A stretch of DNA of 31,874 nucleotides from a virus, in IMG/VR virus record IMGVR_UViG_3300025168_000366, positions 1 through 31,874 of that record; one strand, 5' to 3'. Positions 1-7,684 of this stretch are shown piece after piece; position 1 is the first letter of the stretch, and the number at the start of each line of letters is the position of its first letter. Both the position numbers and the translations under genes were made by a program. The notes beneath the pieces were generated by a model that made no database searches, had not been told where the DNA came from, and saw nothing but the letters and a program-made list of their open reading frames with translations.

Positions 1-90
1 TACTTCTGCAGGCTTGTCTTTTAAAACTATTTCTTTCTCTTCATCTGAGAACATAGCCTTAATATTTTCTATAAATTTGCTTCTATCCAT
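1..90 (-). CDS. Scaffold-like protein, 5' fragment (repeat copy)
   Basis: This is the first 30 codons of the scaffold-like gene that is complete at 30968-31549. The sequence over this stretch is identical to the other copy. It is present here only because the two ends of the window overlap, so it should not be counted as a second gene. The start codon is at 90, preceded by the TTATATATA-type motif seen before several late genes. No stop is present because the window begins inside the gene. Confidence 0.85.
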   Translation of the reverse strand, partial: MDRSKFIENIKAMFSDEEKEIVLKDKPAEV

Positions 91-414
91 AACTTTATAT
101 ATATAAGTGTTTTACTTGTTCCATTTTTTACAATTCAGATACTAAAATGTTTATTTTGTCGTACATTTCAGAGTCTGTTAAGTCTTTATCGTTTACTATT
201 TTTTCAATAATTTCTAAAGTCTTTTCTTCTGACATCTTAACTATATTTTTAGAAAATACGCCCTCTATAGAAAAGCCAGAAACTTCACCGTTTTTCACTT
301 TTGCCCAAAGTTCCTCATTATCAACTTTATAAGATACAAACCAACTCCCTTCAGCTACATTTAAAAAGCCTAAAGCGTTTGACTTGTCATTGCTAGGGTC
401 TTTAACTATCCACG
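1..414. repeat. Terminal overlap, left copy
   Basis: Bases 1-414 match 31460-31874 and imply a circular unit of about 31.46 kb. The first 120 bases and the last 104 or so are identical. Between them, by hand alignment, there are about 13 substitutions and one single-base indel, all between about 127 and 303. A simple assembly overlap should match exactly, so the two copies come from different variants or from a real diverged duplication. Confidence 0.9.
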
Positions 415-772
415 ATTCGACAACCGTAGCACCTTGCAAAGTGTCGTCTTCGTGTTCTAAATTAGTTGTTTTAGTCTTTCCATATTTTGCAAAAACTTCT
501 TGGGCTTTTAAAATTGTTTCTTCAGTAAAAAAAACAAAATACGGTTTTCCTTCTGCGTCTAGTCTTACTATTTCCTGGTTTGGAATCATACAAGCACCCG
601 TTACGATTCTTTTTTCTTCGTCTGTAGACTTGAATTTAAAATTATCTACTTCACTATTGAAGTGCATGAAGTCTTTTTCAATTGCAGGCGCAGAAACGAA
701 ACTAATAATGTCTAAACCGTTTTCTTTGTCCTCTTCGTCTATATATAATTCTATTAGTATCTTTTTTTCCAT
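128..772 (-). CDS. Prohead maturation protease, XkdF-like
   Basis: This 214-residue protein resembles the putative phage serine protease family XkdF, which processes the prohead. Visible signatures are RIVTGACMIPNQEIVRLD (55-72), NLEHE with a likely catalytic His107, VVESWIVKDP with a likely catalytic Ser120, and a conserved GFSIEG block at 166-171. It lies between the tape measure gene and the acidic scaffold-like gene that comes before the capsid gene, the usual place for a head protease. The start at 772 follows a CTTATATATATT element by five bases. A second, variant copy of the 3' part is at 31588-31874 and differs by five residues (A/E, N/K, S/N, KT/NA, L/I are the sites seen). The family assignment is from recalled motifs. 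The catalytic residues are inferred. Confidence 0.8.
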   Translation of the reverse strand: MEKKILIELYIDEEDKENGLDIISFVSAPAIEKDFMHFNSEVDNFKFKSTDEEKRIVTGACMIPNQEIVRLDAEGKPYFVFFTEETILKAQEVFAKYGKTKTTNLEHEDDTLQGATVVESWIVKDPSNDKSNALGFLNVAEGSWFVSYKVDNEELWAKVKNGEVSGFSIEGVFSKNIVKMSEEKTLEIIEKIVNDKDLTDSEMYDKINILVSEL

Positions 773-810
773 ATCTTAATATATAAGTTTTTATTAATTG
801 TTTAACCTGC

Positions 811-2724
811 CTAACCTATTTGACTTAGTTGCTGAATGTTGTTAGCGTTAGTCTGTGAAGTTGTTATGTCGCTTTCAGTTACATAGGCTTTAATTATTTG
901 ACTACCGAATTCCTGAGTACCTGCGCTTTGTCCGTTAAAGCCTAAATCTGGCGTTGTTTGTCCTGTACTTGGTGCAGACCCCCCACCACTAGCACTCCCC
1001 CCCCCTAGTTGGGGCGCAGGTTGTTTCAATATACTATAAGCCTGTGCTAAGTTAGAACCTATTTGCAATAATCCTGTAGCGAATTGTATAGCACCTGCAC
1101 CCCCGAAAGTAACTGCGTTACCAGGGTTGGCACTTGACGAAGCAACTAAACTAGATATAGCCTTAGCCGTATCAATTCCAATTTGTGCTAGTGCTATGGT
1201 CTTCTGAATAGCTAAAGCCGTTTTGCTTTCTTCACCTAATGCAGTAGATAAAGAGTTAGCAAAATTTAATATTTGATTGTTTAATGCTTGTTCTAAGTCT
1301 GCTTTTTGCTTTGCAGTGTCAGAAGCTAATTTAATAGCGTCTTCAGAGTTCTTTTTGTCTAGCTCTTCTTTTTCTTTAATGGCTTCTAATTCTGCTTCTT
1401 TTCTTGTCTGTATAGCGTTTGCCTGTGCTAACTCTAGAGCGTTTTGTGTTTCTATAAAAATAGCCTTTTCCTGTAAGCCTAACTCTTTTAATGCTTCTAG
1501 TTTATCTATTTGTGCCTGTACTTCTGCGTCAGCTAATTTAGTAGCGTCTTTTTCTCTTATAGATAATAATTCTTTTTCTTTATCAATCAAAGAAGCTCTT
1601 TTGTCAAACTCTTCAGTTAATAAGGCCGTCTTATTTACTACTTGTTCGTTCTCTATTCCTGCACTCTCCCCTCTTAATTCCTGTATTGCTAAAAGTTGTT
1701 CAGCTTCTTTGTCTAGTAAGTCAGTACTATCACCTTCTAGTTTTATCCTGTCCTGTGTTAGTTTTAATTCTGCACTAATTAACGATAAAGACTCACTGAC
1801 TCTCTTTTTTTCTATCCTTCCTATTCTTTCATTCGCTTTTATTCTATCCTCTAAGCTTTGCGCCTCGTTATCTCTTATTAACTTTAACTTTTCAATATCT
1901 GATAAGTCTTTGGCATTTTGAACGCTCTGAAGCCTTCTAGCTTTTAAAAGTTGTTGTTCTCTTCTAGTTAAAGCAGAAAGCTTGTCCCCTAGTGCGTCAG
2001 CTTCTTTAACGTAATCTTTAACACCGTCAACAACTGCATTAACCCCGTCTGTTATGTCTTCTTTTATTTTCTTAGAAGCGTCTGAAATTATTTTTTGATT
2101 TACTTTTATTTCTTTTTCTACGCTTCTTAAATTTCTTTTTAATTTTTTTACTGCGCTATCATTTCCTAAAGCGTCGTTTATTGCTATTCTTATTTTAAGA
2201 AATTGTTTTTCTAGATTTAAAGCCATGTTAGAAACACCTGCTTTTAACGGTGCTATAACATTTTTTTTCATGTACTTTACACCGTCCTCAAAAGTCTTTA
2301 CTACTTTGTCCCAGGTTTCACCTGGCTTACTTACTGCGTCGGCTATAATATTAAACGCCTTAACTACTGCTTTTTGTAAAGGAACTATAAAACCTTTTAA
2401 ATATGAAAAGCCCTGAGAAAGTTTATTACTTGCACCCTCTGAACTTTCCAAAGCGTCAGTAACAAATTTAATAGCACCAACTAAAGCAATTAACACAACC
2501 CCTATAGGATTCATTACTATAGCCTTAAAGCCGTCTAACATACCCCCTAGACCCTTTTTAGTACCTTCTGAAGCTTCCCCCGTTCCTTCTATAGACTCAT
2601 TGAGTTCTTCAACGTCTTCAGAACTTTTACTTGCTTCTTTTCCTATGTCTTGGTATGCGTCTTTGACATCATCTACCCCCTTCGCGGTGTATTTAGTTTC
2701 TACAACTATCTTTTTTTTAGCCAT
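811..2724 (-). CDS. Tail tape measure protein
   Basis: This 637-residue protein sets tail length and forms the core of the tail tube. It has a polar N-terminus, a hydrophobic segment around 68-90 (MNPIGVVLIALVGAIKF), then a long charged coiled-coil region (about 180-480) rich in Lys/Glu and Leu. A hydrophobic Ala/Gly/Ile-rich region follows (about 490-580), with a Gly/Ser/Gln-rich C-terminus. This is the standard architecture of siphovirus tape measure proteins. It is at the short end for the family; at the usual 1.5 angstroms per residue the tail would be roughly 95 nm. It starts four bases after the stop of the preceding gene, so it is probably translationally coupled. It is far from the tail assembly chaperones at 12.4-13.1 kb, which normally sit directly before it. 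Confidence 0.88.
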   Translation of the reverse strand: MAKKKIVVETKYTAKGVDDVKDAYQDIGKEASKSSEDVEELNESIEGTGEASEGTKKGLGGMLDGFKAIVMNPIGVVLIALVGAIKFVTDALESSEGASNKLSQGFSYLKGFIVPLQKAVVKAFNIIADAVSKPGETWDKVVKTFEDGVKYMKKNVIAPLKAGVSNMALNLEKQFLKIRIAINDALGNDSAVKKLKRNLRSVEKEIKVNQKIISDASKKIKEDITDGVNAVVDGVKDYVKEADALGDKLSALTRREQQLLKARRLQSVQNAKDLSDIEKLKLIRDNEAQSLEDRIKANERIGRIEKKRVSESLSLISAELKLTQDRIKLEGDSTDLLDKEAEQLLAIQELRGESAGIENEQVVNKTALLTEEFDKRASLIDKEKELLSIREKDATKLADAEVQAQIDKLEALKELGLQEKAIFIETQNALELAQANAIQTRKEAELEAIKEKEELDKKNSEDAIKLASDTAKQKADLEQALNNQILNFANSLSTALGEESKTALAIQKTIALAQIGIDTAKAISSLVASSSANPGNAVTFGGAGAIQFATGLLQIGSNLAQAYSILKQPAPQLGGGSASGGGSAPSTGQTTPDLGFNGQSAGTQEFGSQIIKAYVTESDITTSQTNANNIQQLSQIG

Positions 2725-2728
2725 TTTA

Positions 2729-3190
2729 TTAATTTAAAGCGTTATAAAGGTTTATCATAGCCTTACTGGGTGTATTCTTATTGCCTTTTATTCTGTGTCC
2801 TATTCTTAAAAAACTACCAAAGATTCTTATACCTAGATATCTAATATTTGATTTATAAGCTTTGTACCCTGTTAGTTTTAGCATTCTTTTGTAAATAACA
2901 TCTACCATTTTGCCGTTTTTGTAGCCACTAGCGAACCCACTTCTATAAAAATAGTCATGAAAGAAGTTTGAGATACTAGGGTGTTTTTTATTTTTAATAA
3001 CTGTTGCCCCGTCGTACCCTTCAGCAACCCAAAAACGACTATTCCATGACTCAATTAATACGTCTGTAGTTTCTTCTGGTAGATTATAAGTTATACTTTC
3101 ACCTATTAAAGCGTCTAAAATTACTTTCTCTTTAATTTCAGGGTATATATCAAAACTGCATTCGTCTTTTGTCTTAAATACTTCACTCAT
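2729..3190 (-). CDS. Conserved phage protein of unknown function, DUF1353-like motif
   Basis: The 153-residue form starts at the internal ATG (MSEVFKT). The frame is open 12 codons further upstream to 3226, but that stretch (TTTNKT and similar) reads like an A-rich leader and contains a GTTTATATATTA element at 3211-3222. The middle carries WVAEGYDGATVIKNKKHPS followed by HDYFYRSG, reminiscent of the His-Asp block of DUF1353 phage proteins. The C-terminus is basic (GSFLRIGHRIKGNKN). There is no signal peptide or membrane segment. Directly before the tape measure gene, it could be a tail-associated protein or a host-lysis accessory. The DUF1353 link is weak. Confidence 0.6.
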   Translation of the reverse strand: MSEVFKTKDECSFDIYPEIKEKVILDALIGESITYNLPEETTDVLIESWNSRFWVAEGYDGATVIKNKKHPSISNFFHDYFYRSGFASGYKNGKMVDVIYKRMLKLTGYKAYKSNIRYLGIRIFGSFLRIGHRIKGNKNTPSKAMINLYNALN

Positions 3191-3275
3191 TGTTTTATTT
3201 GTTGTTGTTTTAATATATAAACACAAAATTAATGTTTTCGATAAACTGTTAATTAAGTCCTATGAAAGTCCTATA

Positions 3276-3941
3276 TTAAAGAATCATGAAAAAATCACCC
3301 CCTGAGGTATCAACAGAAGTAGATAAGCCTTTAATTTCAGTTCTATCTAAAGTTATACTTCCAAATGTTGAGGTAGACCGTAAAAGAATACTACCTGCAC
3401 TATGCCCAACGTTAGTAGAAATTGACCCAGTTGCTACTTGTCTGTTAGTGTTGTGTTGTGCGTATGTTTGGTTTGTTCCCGTTGGAATTTGTTGGCTTGT
3501 AATTGCGTTAATACTGCACGAAGTTATCATTATTAAAGAATCGTCTTCTACTGTTAAGCTTCCGTTATTTGGTGTTGATTGTCCTCCTACTCTAGTAGAT
3601 GCCCCTACGCCCCCACAGTCTGTAAAACTTCGAATGTGCATTGATATCGGATTCCATTGTGAGTTATTAAAATTAACTCTTAATTGATTATTTCCCGTTG
3701 GTGGATTCTCTAAATAAAAAAAAGCCATTCTTTGAGATAAACCACTTCTATTAATTTGGTAGAGTTGTGTCATTGCAACACCCCCATAAGTACAACTTGT
3801 ATATGTTCGCGCGTTTGACATTGTAAATTGAGCAATTATTAAACCGTTGTTACCCGTATTTTGAGTATGGTTCTGAGTCTTAAAATTTGCTCCAGGTGTA
3901 GGGTTTGCGTTTGTTACATTTCCTTTAGTTGGTACTGCCAT
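3276..3941 (-). CDS. Putative tail fibre or receptor-binding protein
   Basis: This 221-residue protein is rich in Asn, Thr, Ser and Gly and alternates polar and hydrophobic residues, as in a beta-sandwich. YGGVAMTQLYQ and MAFFYLENPPTGNNQLRV look like strand-loop-strand units common in phage and bacterial surface proteins. It has no Cys-rich region and no membrane helix. Its ATG follows directly on the TAA of the preceding gene, which implies coupled expression. The run of small fibre-like genes here (3276-4818) suggests it is an exposed virion component. No family was recognised, and the role is inferred from composition and position. Confidence 0.6.
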   Translation of the reverse strand: MAVPTKGNVTNANPTPGANFKTQNHTQNTGNNGLIIAQFTMSNARTYTSCTYGGVAMTQLYQINRSGLSQRMAFFYLENPPTGNNQLRVNFNNSQWNPISMHIRSFTDCGGVGASTRVGGQSTPNNGSLTVEDDSLIMITSCSINAITSQQIPTGTNQTYAQHNTNRQVATGSISTNVGHSAGSILLRSTSTFGSITLDRTEIKGLSTSVDTSGGDFFMIL

Positions 3942-4223
3942 TTACAATTCGTTTATATTGTTAACCTCTAATAATCCTAACCCCTCTATGTTTTCTACTT
4001 CTGTTCTAGCTTCATTAACATAAGAAGTATTAGCGAAAAAAGTACTTATACTAATTTCCCCTATTTCTAATTTAGTTCTATTCTCTCCTAAAAAAGCCCC
4101 TAAAGTTGCGTCGTATTGTTCGTTTATTTCGTTAATTATAGAAGCGTCTGTAGTATAGCCAACATCTGAATAGTTTAAATTATCAACTCCCTCTAGTTCT
4201 ATTTTACTTATTATTGTTACCAT
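3942..4223 (-). CDS. Small virion-region protein, unknown function
   Basis: The 93-residue form starts at MVTIISKIELEG. The frame extends nine codons upstream (to 4250), but those overlap the preceding gene, and the internal ATG sits five bases past that gene's stop, so it is the better start. The protein is acidic and rich in Asn, Glu and Ile, with no cysteine or membrane segment. DNLNYSDVGYTTDASIINEINEQYD is read here as two pieces: a short beta start and a helix. It sits between two fibre-like genes, so a small tail or fibre accessory is plausible. No family was recognised. Confidence 0.6.
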   Translation of the reverse strand: MVTIISKIELEGVDNLNYSDVGYTTDASIINEINEQYDATLGAFLGENRTKLEIGEISISTFFANTSYVNEARTEVENIEGLGLLEVNNINEL

Positions 4224-4227
4224 AATT

Positions 4228-4638
4228 TTAAGCTTGTTCTTTAACTGCAATAACGTCCCATTTTGTACTAGTACCGTTATAGATTAAACCTACATAAATC
4301 GTTTTATTTGCCGTTGTTGTTGTTGGTAGTGTTACCCCTATAACTTCAAAAATAGCATTCCAGGTTAAAGCCCTATTAGTTCCATTGTCCTTAATTCTAA
4401 TAATTAACTTTCTACCCTCTACAGGTGTGCCTGTTGGAACTCCTATTGTTAACCCTTCAGCCTGTGCAGTTATTATGCTTTGGTCTGTTATTGAACTATC
4501 AATTATTAATGTTGCCGTTGATACTGTTGAAACTGTCCTAGGGTCGCTAACGCCCTCTATAGAAACTCCTAAATTACCGTCTGCGTCTAAATTAACTTTC
4601 TTAAAAAAGTCATATTGATTGTCTATTCCTTCACTCAT
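4228..4638 (-). CDS. Fibre-like virion protein with FFxxVxLDxDGN head motif
   Basis: The protein has 136 residues. The N-terminus reads YDFFKKVNLDADGNLGV. The next upstream gene carries the parallel FFQNIALDDNGNMIVVV, so the two share a short module. The rest is a Thr/Ile/Val-rich beta region with GTPVEGRKLIIRIKDNGTNR and a closing YVGLIYNGTSTKWDVIAV, the style of small phage fibre or decoration domains. The stop lies five bases before the next start. A structural role is likely from context, but no precise family can be named. Confidence 0.6.
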   Translation of the reverse strand: MSEGIDNQYDFFKKVNLDADGNLGVSIEGVSDPRTVSTVSTATLIIDSSITDQSIITAQAEGLTIGVPTGTPVEGRKLIIRIKDNGTNRALTWNAIFEVIGVTLPTTTTANKTIYVGLIYNGTSTKWDVIAVKEQA

Positions 4639-4641
4639 TGT

Positions 4642-4818
4642 TTAATCGTTAAAAATGTTTAATTTGCCGTCTACGTCCATAGTTAATTTTTTCATAACAT
4701 TGTACTGGCTTTCTCCCTTTGTGCTTATTCCTGTTTTTGTGTTTACTACTACAATCATATTACCGTTATCGTCTAACGCTATATTTTGAAAGAATCTTTT
4801 TTTATTATTTACATTCAT
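4642..4818 (-). CDS. Short protein of 58 residues related to the next gene's N-terminus
   Basis: A small gene fills the 214-base gap between its neighbours. It starts with ATG at 4818 (MNVNNKKRFFQNIALDDNGN) and ends with TAA at 4642-4644, three bases before the next start codon. It contains two similar units: IALDDNGNMIVVV near the start and LTMDVDGKLNIFND at the end. The first also matches the N-terminus of the following protein, so the pair probably arose by duplication of a short beta-hairpin module. A TATATATA-rich stretch lies just upstream. It may be a fibre cap or connector peptide; the function is unknown. Confidence 0.6.
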   Translation of the reverse strand: MNVNNKKRFFQNIALDDNGNMIVVVNTKTGISTKGESQYNVMKKLTMDVDGKLNIFND

Positions 4819-4852
4819 ATTTTTATATATATTATTTTAATAATTGTTTATA

Positions 4853-7684
4853 CTAAAAAGAATAGTCTAGAGAAATCCTCCCCCACCCTAAAGAGGTTTT
4901 AATATATAAATAGCTAGTGTCAAAAGCTATACTTCCTTCACTCCCTTGTTCATCATCTGTAGCAATAGGCGTAAAAGTACTATTGATTTTCATATCTATT
5001 ATTTGCCCACTTTGAATAATCAAATCACCTATTGCCGTTGTATTTGATTCTGTTACGTTTATACTGTCACCTATTACAGTTACATTTTTAAGCCCTGACT
5101 GTATAGTATTATCTGACCCTGCTACATTTACGCTTTTTACGTCGCCCCCTACTATGTTATTATTACCGTTAACAATAGCTGAAGAGTTAGACCCTACACT
5201 ATTATTGTCCCCAATTGCTAAAACATTAACAGAGTTCAGCGTGTTTGTTGGGTTAGTATTAAAAGCCCCTACTGTACTATTATTCTGTGTTGCTAGTGTT
5301 TGATTAGAAGGTGCTATATTTATAGTAGGCGTTGAGATTGTAGGCGTAAAAGTGCTACCTTGTTCAATCCTTGAAAGCTCTACAGTTGTTAAACCGTCCT
5401 CTAGTGGCTTGTAATCAACTATTTTATTAATTATATAGTAACTGTCTTTAATAAATATTCGACTGTTTAAATTGTCTTTAATAAAGTTTATATCTGTTTC
5501 GTTTAAATAGAACTTAGAAGTAATTAATTTACCTGTAGAAATTTGATTGATATAGTTTGCCCAATAGTTATTGAATAAATTTCCGTTTGTTATTGTATTT
5601 AATAACACTCCGTAATATTCGTAAGTTACTAGCCCGAAATGTATGTCGATCGTTGGCGTATATGGGTTGTTGTAGTGTCCCCCGTAAGGGTATACAGAAG
5701 AGTTTAAAGTTGCGTTAGTTCCGAAAGTTATATCTACAGTTGACGCGTTACCGTTTTCGTCTTGTATAGTCGTAAGCCCACCCCAATATAATAAAACAGA
5801 TTTACGCTTTCCTTCTAAACTATTTAAAGAGGGTACTACAACGTCATTACCTTTATCACCTCTATAAACTAAAGGCGTAGTGCTAAATATAGATTCTATT
5901 TTTTTAACACCCTTCACAAAGTCATTATCGAAGCTTATCTTTTTTTGTCCGTATATATCACCCGTTGAAAGATTATAAGAGTCGTTATACTTCCCCCCGT
6001 CTGAAGCTACTATATCGTTAGCTTCTTTATAAGTAAATAATATTTCTTTGTTTTGCAACTCGCTTAAAAACTGTATTTTATCTTCGCTATTATAATCTTT
6101 TTTTTGTGTCCAGTCTAATACAGTAGGATTATTATAGTAATCATCTCTAGATTCTAGTATTAATGTTTTTGCTTTAGTTGGGTGTTTTCTTACATATACA
6201 TTATACCTTCTTATTACGTCGCTTAATATGTCTTTTTGCTTTACGTCTTTAGGAAGATATAAATTTAATTCTAAGTTGTCCCCGTCGTTTATATTTGTAA
6301 CTTTTACAACCTCATTAGAAAAACTAGAAGTACCCCCCGTTGATAATGTATCTTTAATATAAAAAGTAAGTGTTACCGTTTCGGGTGTTATAGAACTCCC
6401 CGTTCCTGTTGTCCATGCAAAACTATCCGTTGAGCTTCCTGCTATGTCGTTTACTAGTTGTAAATAAACTCTAACTTTTTGCCCTTCTAATAAATAAACG
6501 TCGCTAAAAATTAAAGTTGCGTCTGCTTCTACTGACTTAGTTACTTTAGGGTCTGAAGCGTTTGAAGTTGTTAAAGAGTTTAATTTTCCTAGTGTCGTTG
6601 TTCTAGAGCCGTTAGGAATAAAAGCCCCTGTGTCTGCGTCCCTAAGTACTGCCCTTATTCTTGCGTCGTTACTTGAATTACCTATAATTGAGCCACTAGT
6701 AGACCTCATTACACCCCTGCCGAAATAGCTGACCCCTGCCCTTATTTTTATTTCAAAGTTATATTTTCCTGTGTTGCTTGTTTCCCATTGAGAATAAAGA
6801 ATAGGCGCACCTAAATCAAAAGTATAATTTCCAGTATTATCAAAAAAAGGCGTTGTAATATCGTCAAAGTTTGTCTCTTGTTCTTGTATTTTACTAGAAA
6901 ATGATTGGAAAGTCCCTGTGTCTGTAGTTTTTAAAGTAGTTGTGCCACCTGTTAAACCTGCGCTAAATTCTCTTAAAAGTGCCTGACTATCTGTTATTGT
7001 TGGCGTGTTACCGTCCCAAGAAATTAATTCTTTTTCGTATGTAGTGTTATTAGTAATGAAAGAACCTTCTAAAGTATAGCCTGAAGCCTTAGCGACTTCT
7101 AATAATAAAGCCTTATGATAAAAAGCAGGTTTAAAGTCTTCTGTTTGATAACCTTGCGTTATCTTATCTAGCATTGGGTATTGATAAACGTCTGCAAAAG
7201 TATGATTATTCCACGCGTTTTCTATTGCCGTTTTACCGTATGTATGATTTAACGCGCTAAAATCTAAGTCCCTTACTTCTTTATCTCCTACGGTTTGTAT
7301 AAAATCAATAGAATCGTCAAACACTACTACTTCATAAGAAATTAAATTACCCTGTAAGTCTGCCTTATTTAGTTTTTTAACGTTAATTAATTGTAAGTAA
7401 CCCTCTAAAACAGGTGAACTGTCTACGACTATTCTAGCGTTTACTTTTTTATTAGGGTTGTATAAATCAAAAGAGCTATTAACGTCAAACAGACTACCGA
7501 AAGCGTTATTGTTTTTCTTTGTACCTGGTAAAGTTATTGTTTTACTATAATTACTATTCTTTTTATCTATGTCCCTAATATCATCTATTGAATACTGTAA
7601 GGCTATAGATATAGAATTATATATTAAATCTAAAGAAATTTGATTAGGGTAGTCCCCTAGTATTATCTCAACTTTTTTATTCAT
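4853..7684 (-). CDS. Tail hub/baseplate protein with C-terminal YadA-head-like fibre
   Basis: This 943-residue protein is the largest in the window. The N-terminal region (about 1-115) contains NSNYSKTITLPGTKKNNNAF and NPNKKVNARIVVDSSPVLEG, blocks I associate with hub or baseplate proteins of Bacteroidota phages. The central part (about 115-770) is mixed beta. From about 800 it turns into Asn/Gly/Ser repeats such as LAIGDNNSVGSNSSAIVNG and VTVIGDSINVTESNTTAIGD, which match the left-handed beta-roll of trimeric adhesin heads. It ends in YLYIKTSLGWGRISLDYSF, a fibre tip-like end. It probably closes the tail tube and carries a trimeric fibre. The hub role is inferred. The start follows the previous stop with no gap. 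Confidence 0.65.
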   Translation of the reverse strand: MNKKVEIILGDYPNQISLDLIYNSISIALQYSIDDIRDIDKKNSNYSKTITLPGTKKNNNAFGSLFDVNSSFDLYNPNKKVNARIVVDSSPVLEGYLQLINVKKLNKADLQGNLISYEVVVFDDSIDFIQTVGDKEVRDLDFSALNHTYGKTAIENAWNNHTFADVYQYPMLDKITQGYQTEDFKPAFYHKALLLEVAKASGYTLEGSFITNNTTYEKELISWDGNTPTITDSQALLREFSAGLTGGTTTLKTTDTGTFQSFSSKIQEQETNFDDITTPFFDNTGNYTFDLGAPILYSQWETSNTGKYNFEIKIRAGVSYFGRGVMRSTSGSIIGNSSNDARIRAVLRDADTGAFIPNGSRTTTLGKLNSLTTSNASDPKVTKSVEADATLIFSDVYLLEGQKVRVYLQLVNDIAGSSTDSFAWTTGTGSSITPETVTLTFYIKDTLSTGGTSSFSNEVVKVTNINDGDNLELNLYLPKDVKQKDILSDVIRRYNVYVRKHPTKAKTLILESRDDYYNNPTVLDWTQKKDYNSEDKIQFLSELQNKEILFTYKEANDIVASDGGKYNDSYNLSTGDIYGQKKISFDNDFVKGVKKIESIFSTTPLVYRGDKGNDVVVPSLNSLEGKRKSVLLYWGGLTTIQDENGNASTVDITFGTNATLNSSVYPYGGHYNNPYTPTIDIHFGLVTYEYYGVLLNTITNGNLFNNYWANYINQISTGKLITSKFYLNETDINFIKDNLNSRIFIKDSYYIINKIVDYKPLEDGLTTVELSRIEQGSTFTPTISTPTINIAPSNQTLATQNNSTVGAFNTNPTNTLNSVNVLAIGDNNSVGSNSSAIVNGNNNIVGGDVKSVNVAGSDNTIQSGLKNVTVIGDSINVTESNTTAIGDLIIQSGQIIDMKINSTFTPIATDDEQGSEGSIAFDTSYLYIKTSLGWGRISLDYSF

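Noticed and set aside
147-332. Plus-strand open frame of 61 codons, repeated in a variant at 31607-31792.
   Set aside because: It is the complement of the protease gene, with a Ser/Phe/Ile-rich composition typical of antisense reading. The repeat only follows from the overlapping ends.
1277-1921. Plus-strand open frame of 214 codons opposite the tape measure gene.
   Set aside because: It is rich in Ser, Phe, Cys and Ala, which is what the complement of a Lys/Glu/Ala-rich coiled coil gives. There is no promoter and no family match.
3942-4250. Longer form of the small virion-region gene starting at 4250.
   Set aside because: It would overlap the upstream gene by 23 bases. The ATG at 4223 sits just after that gene's stop.
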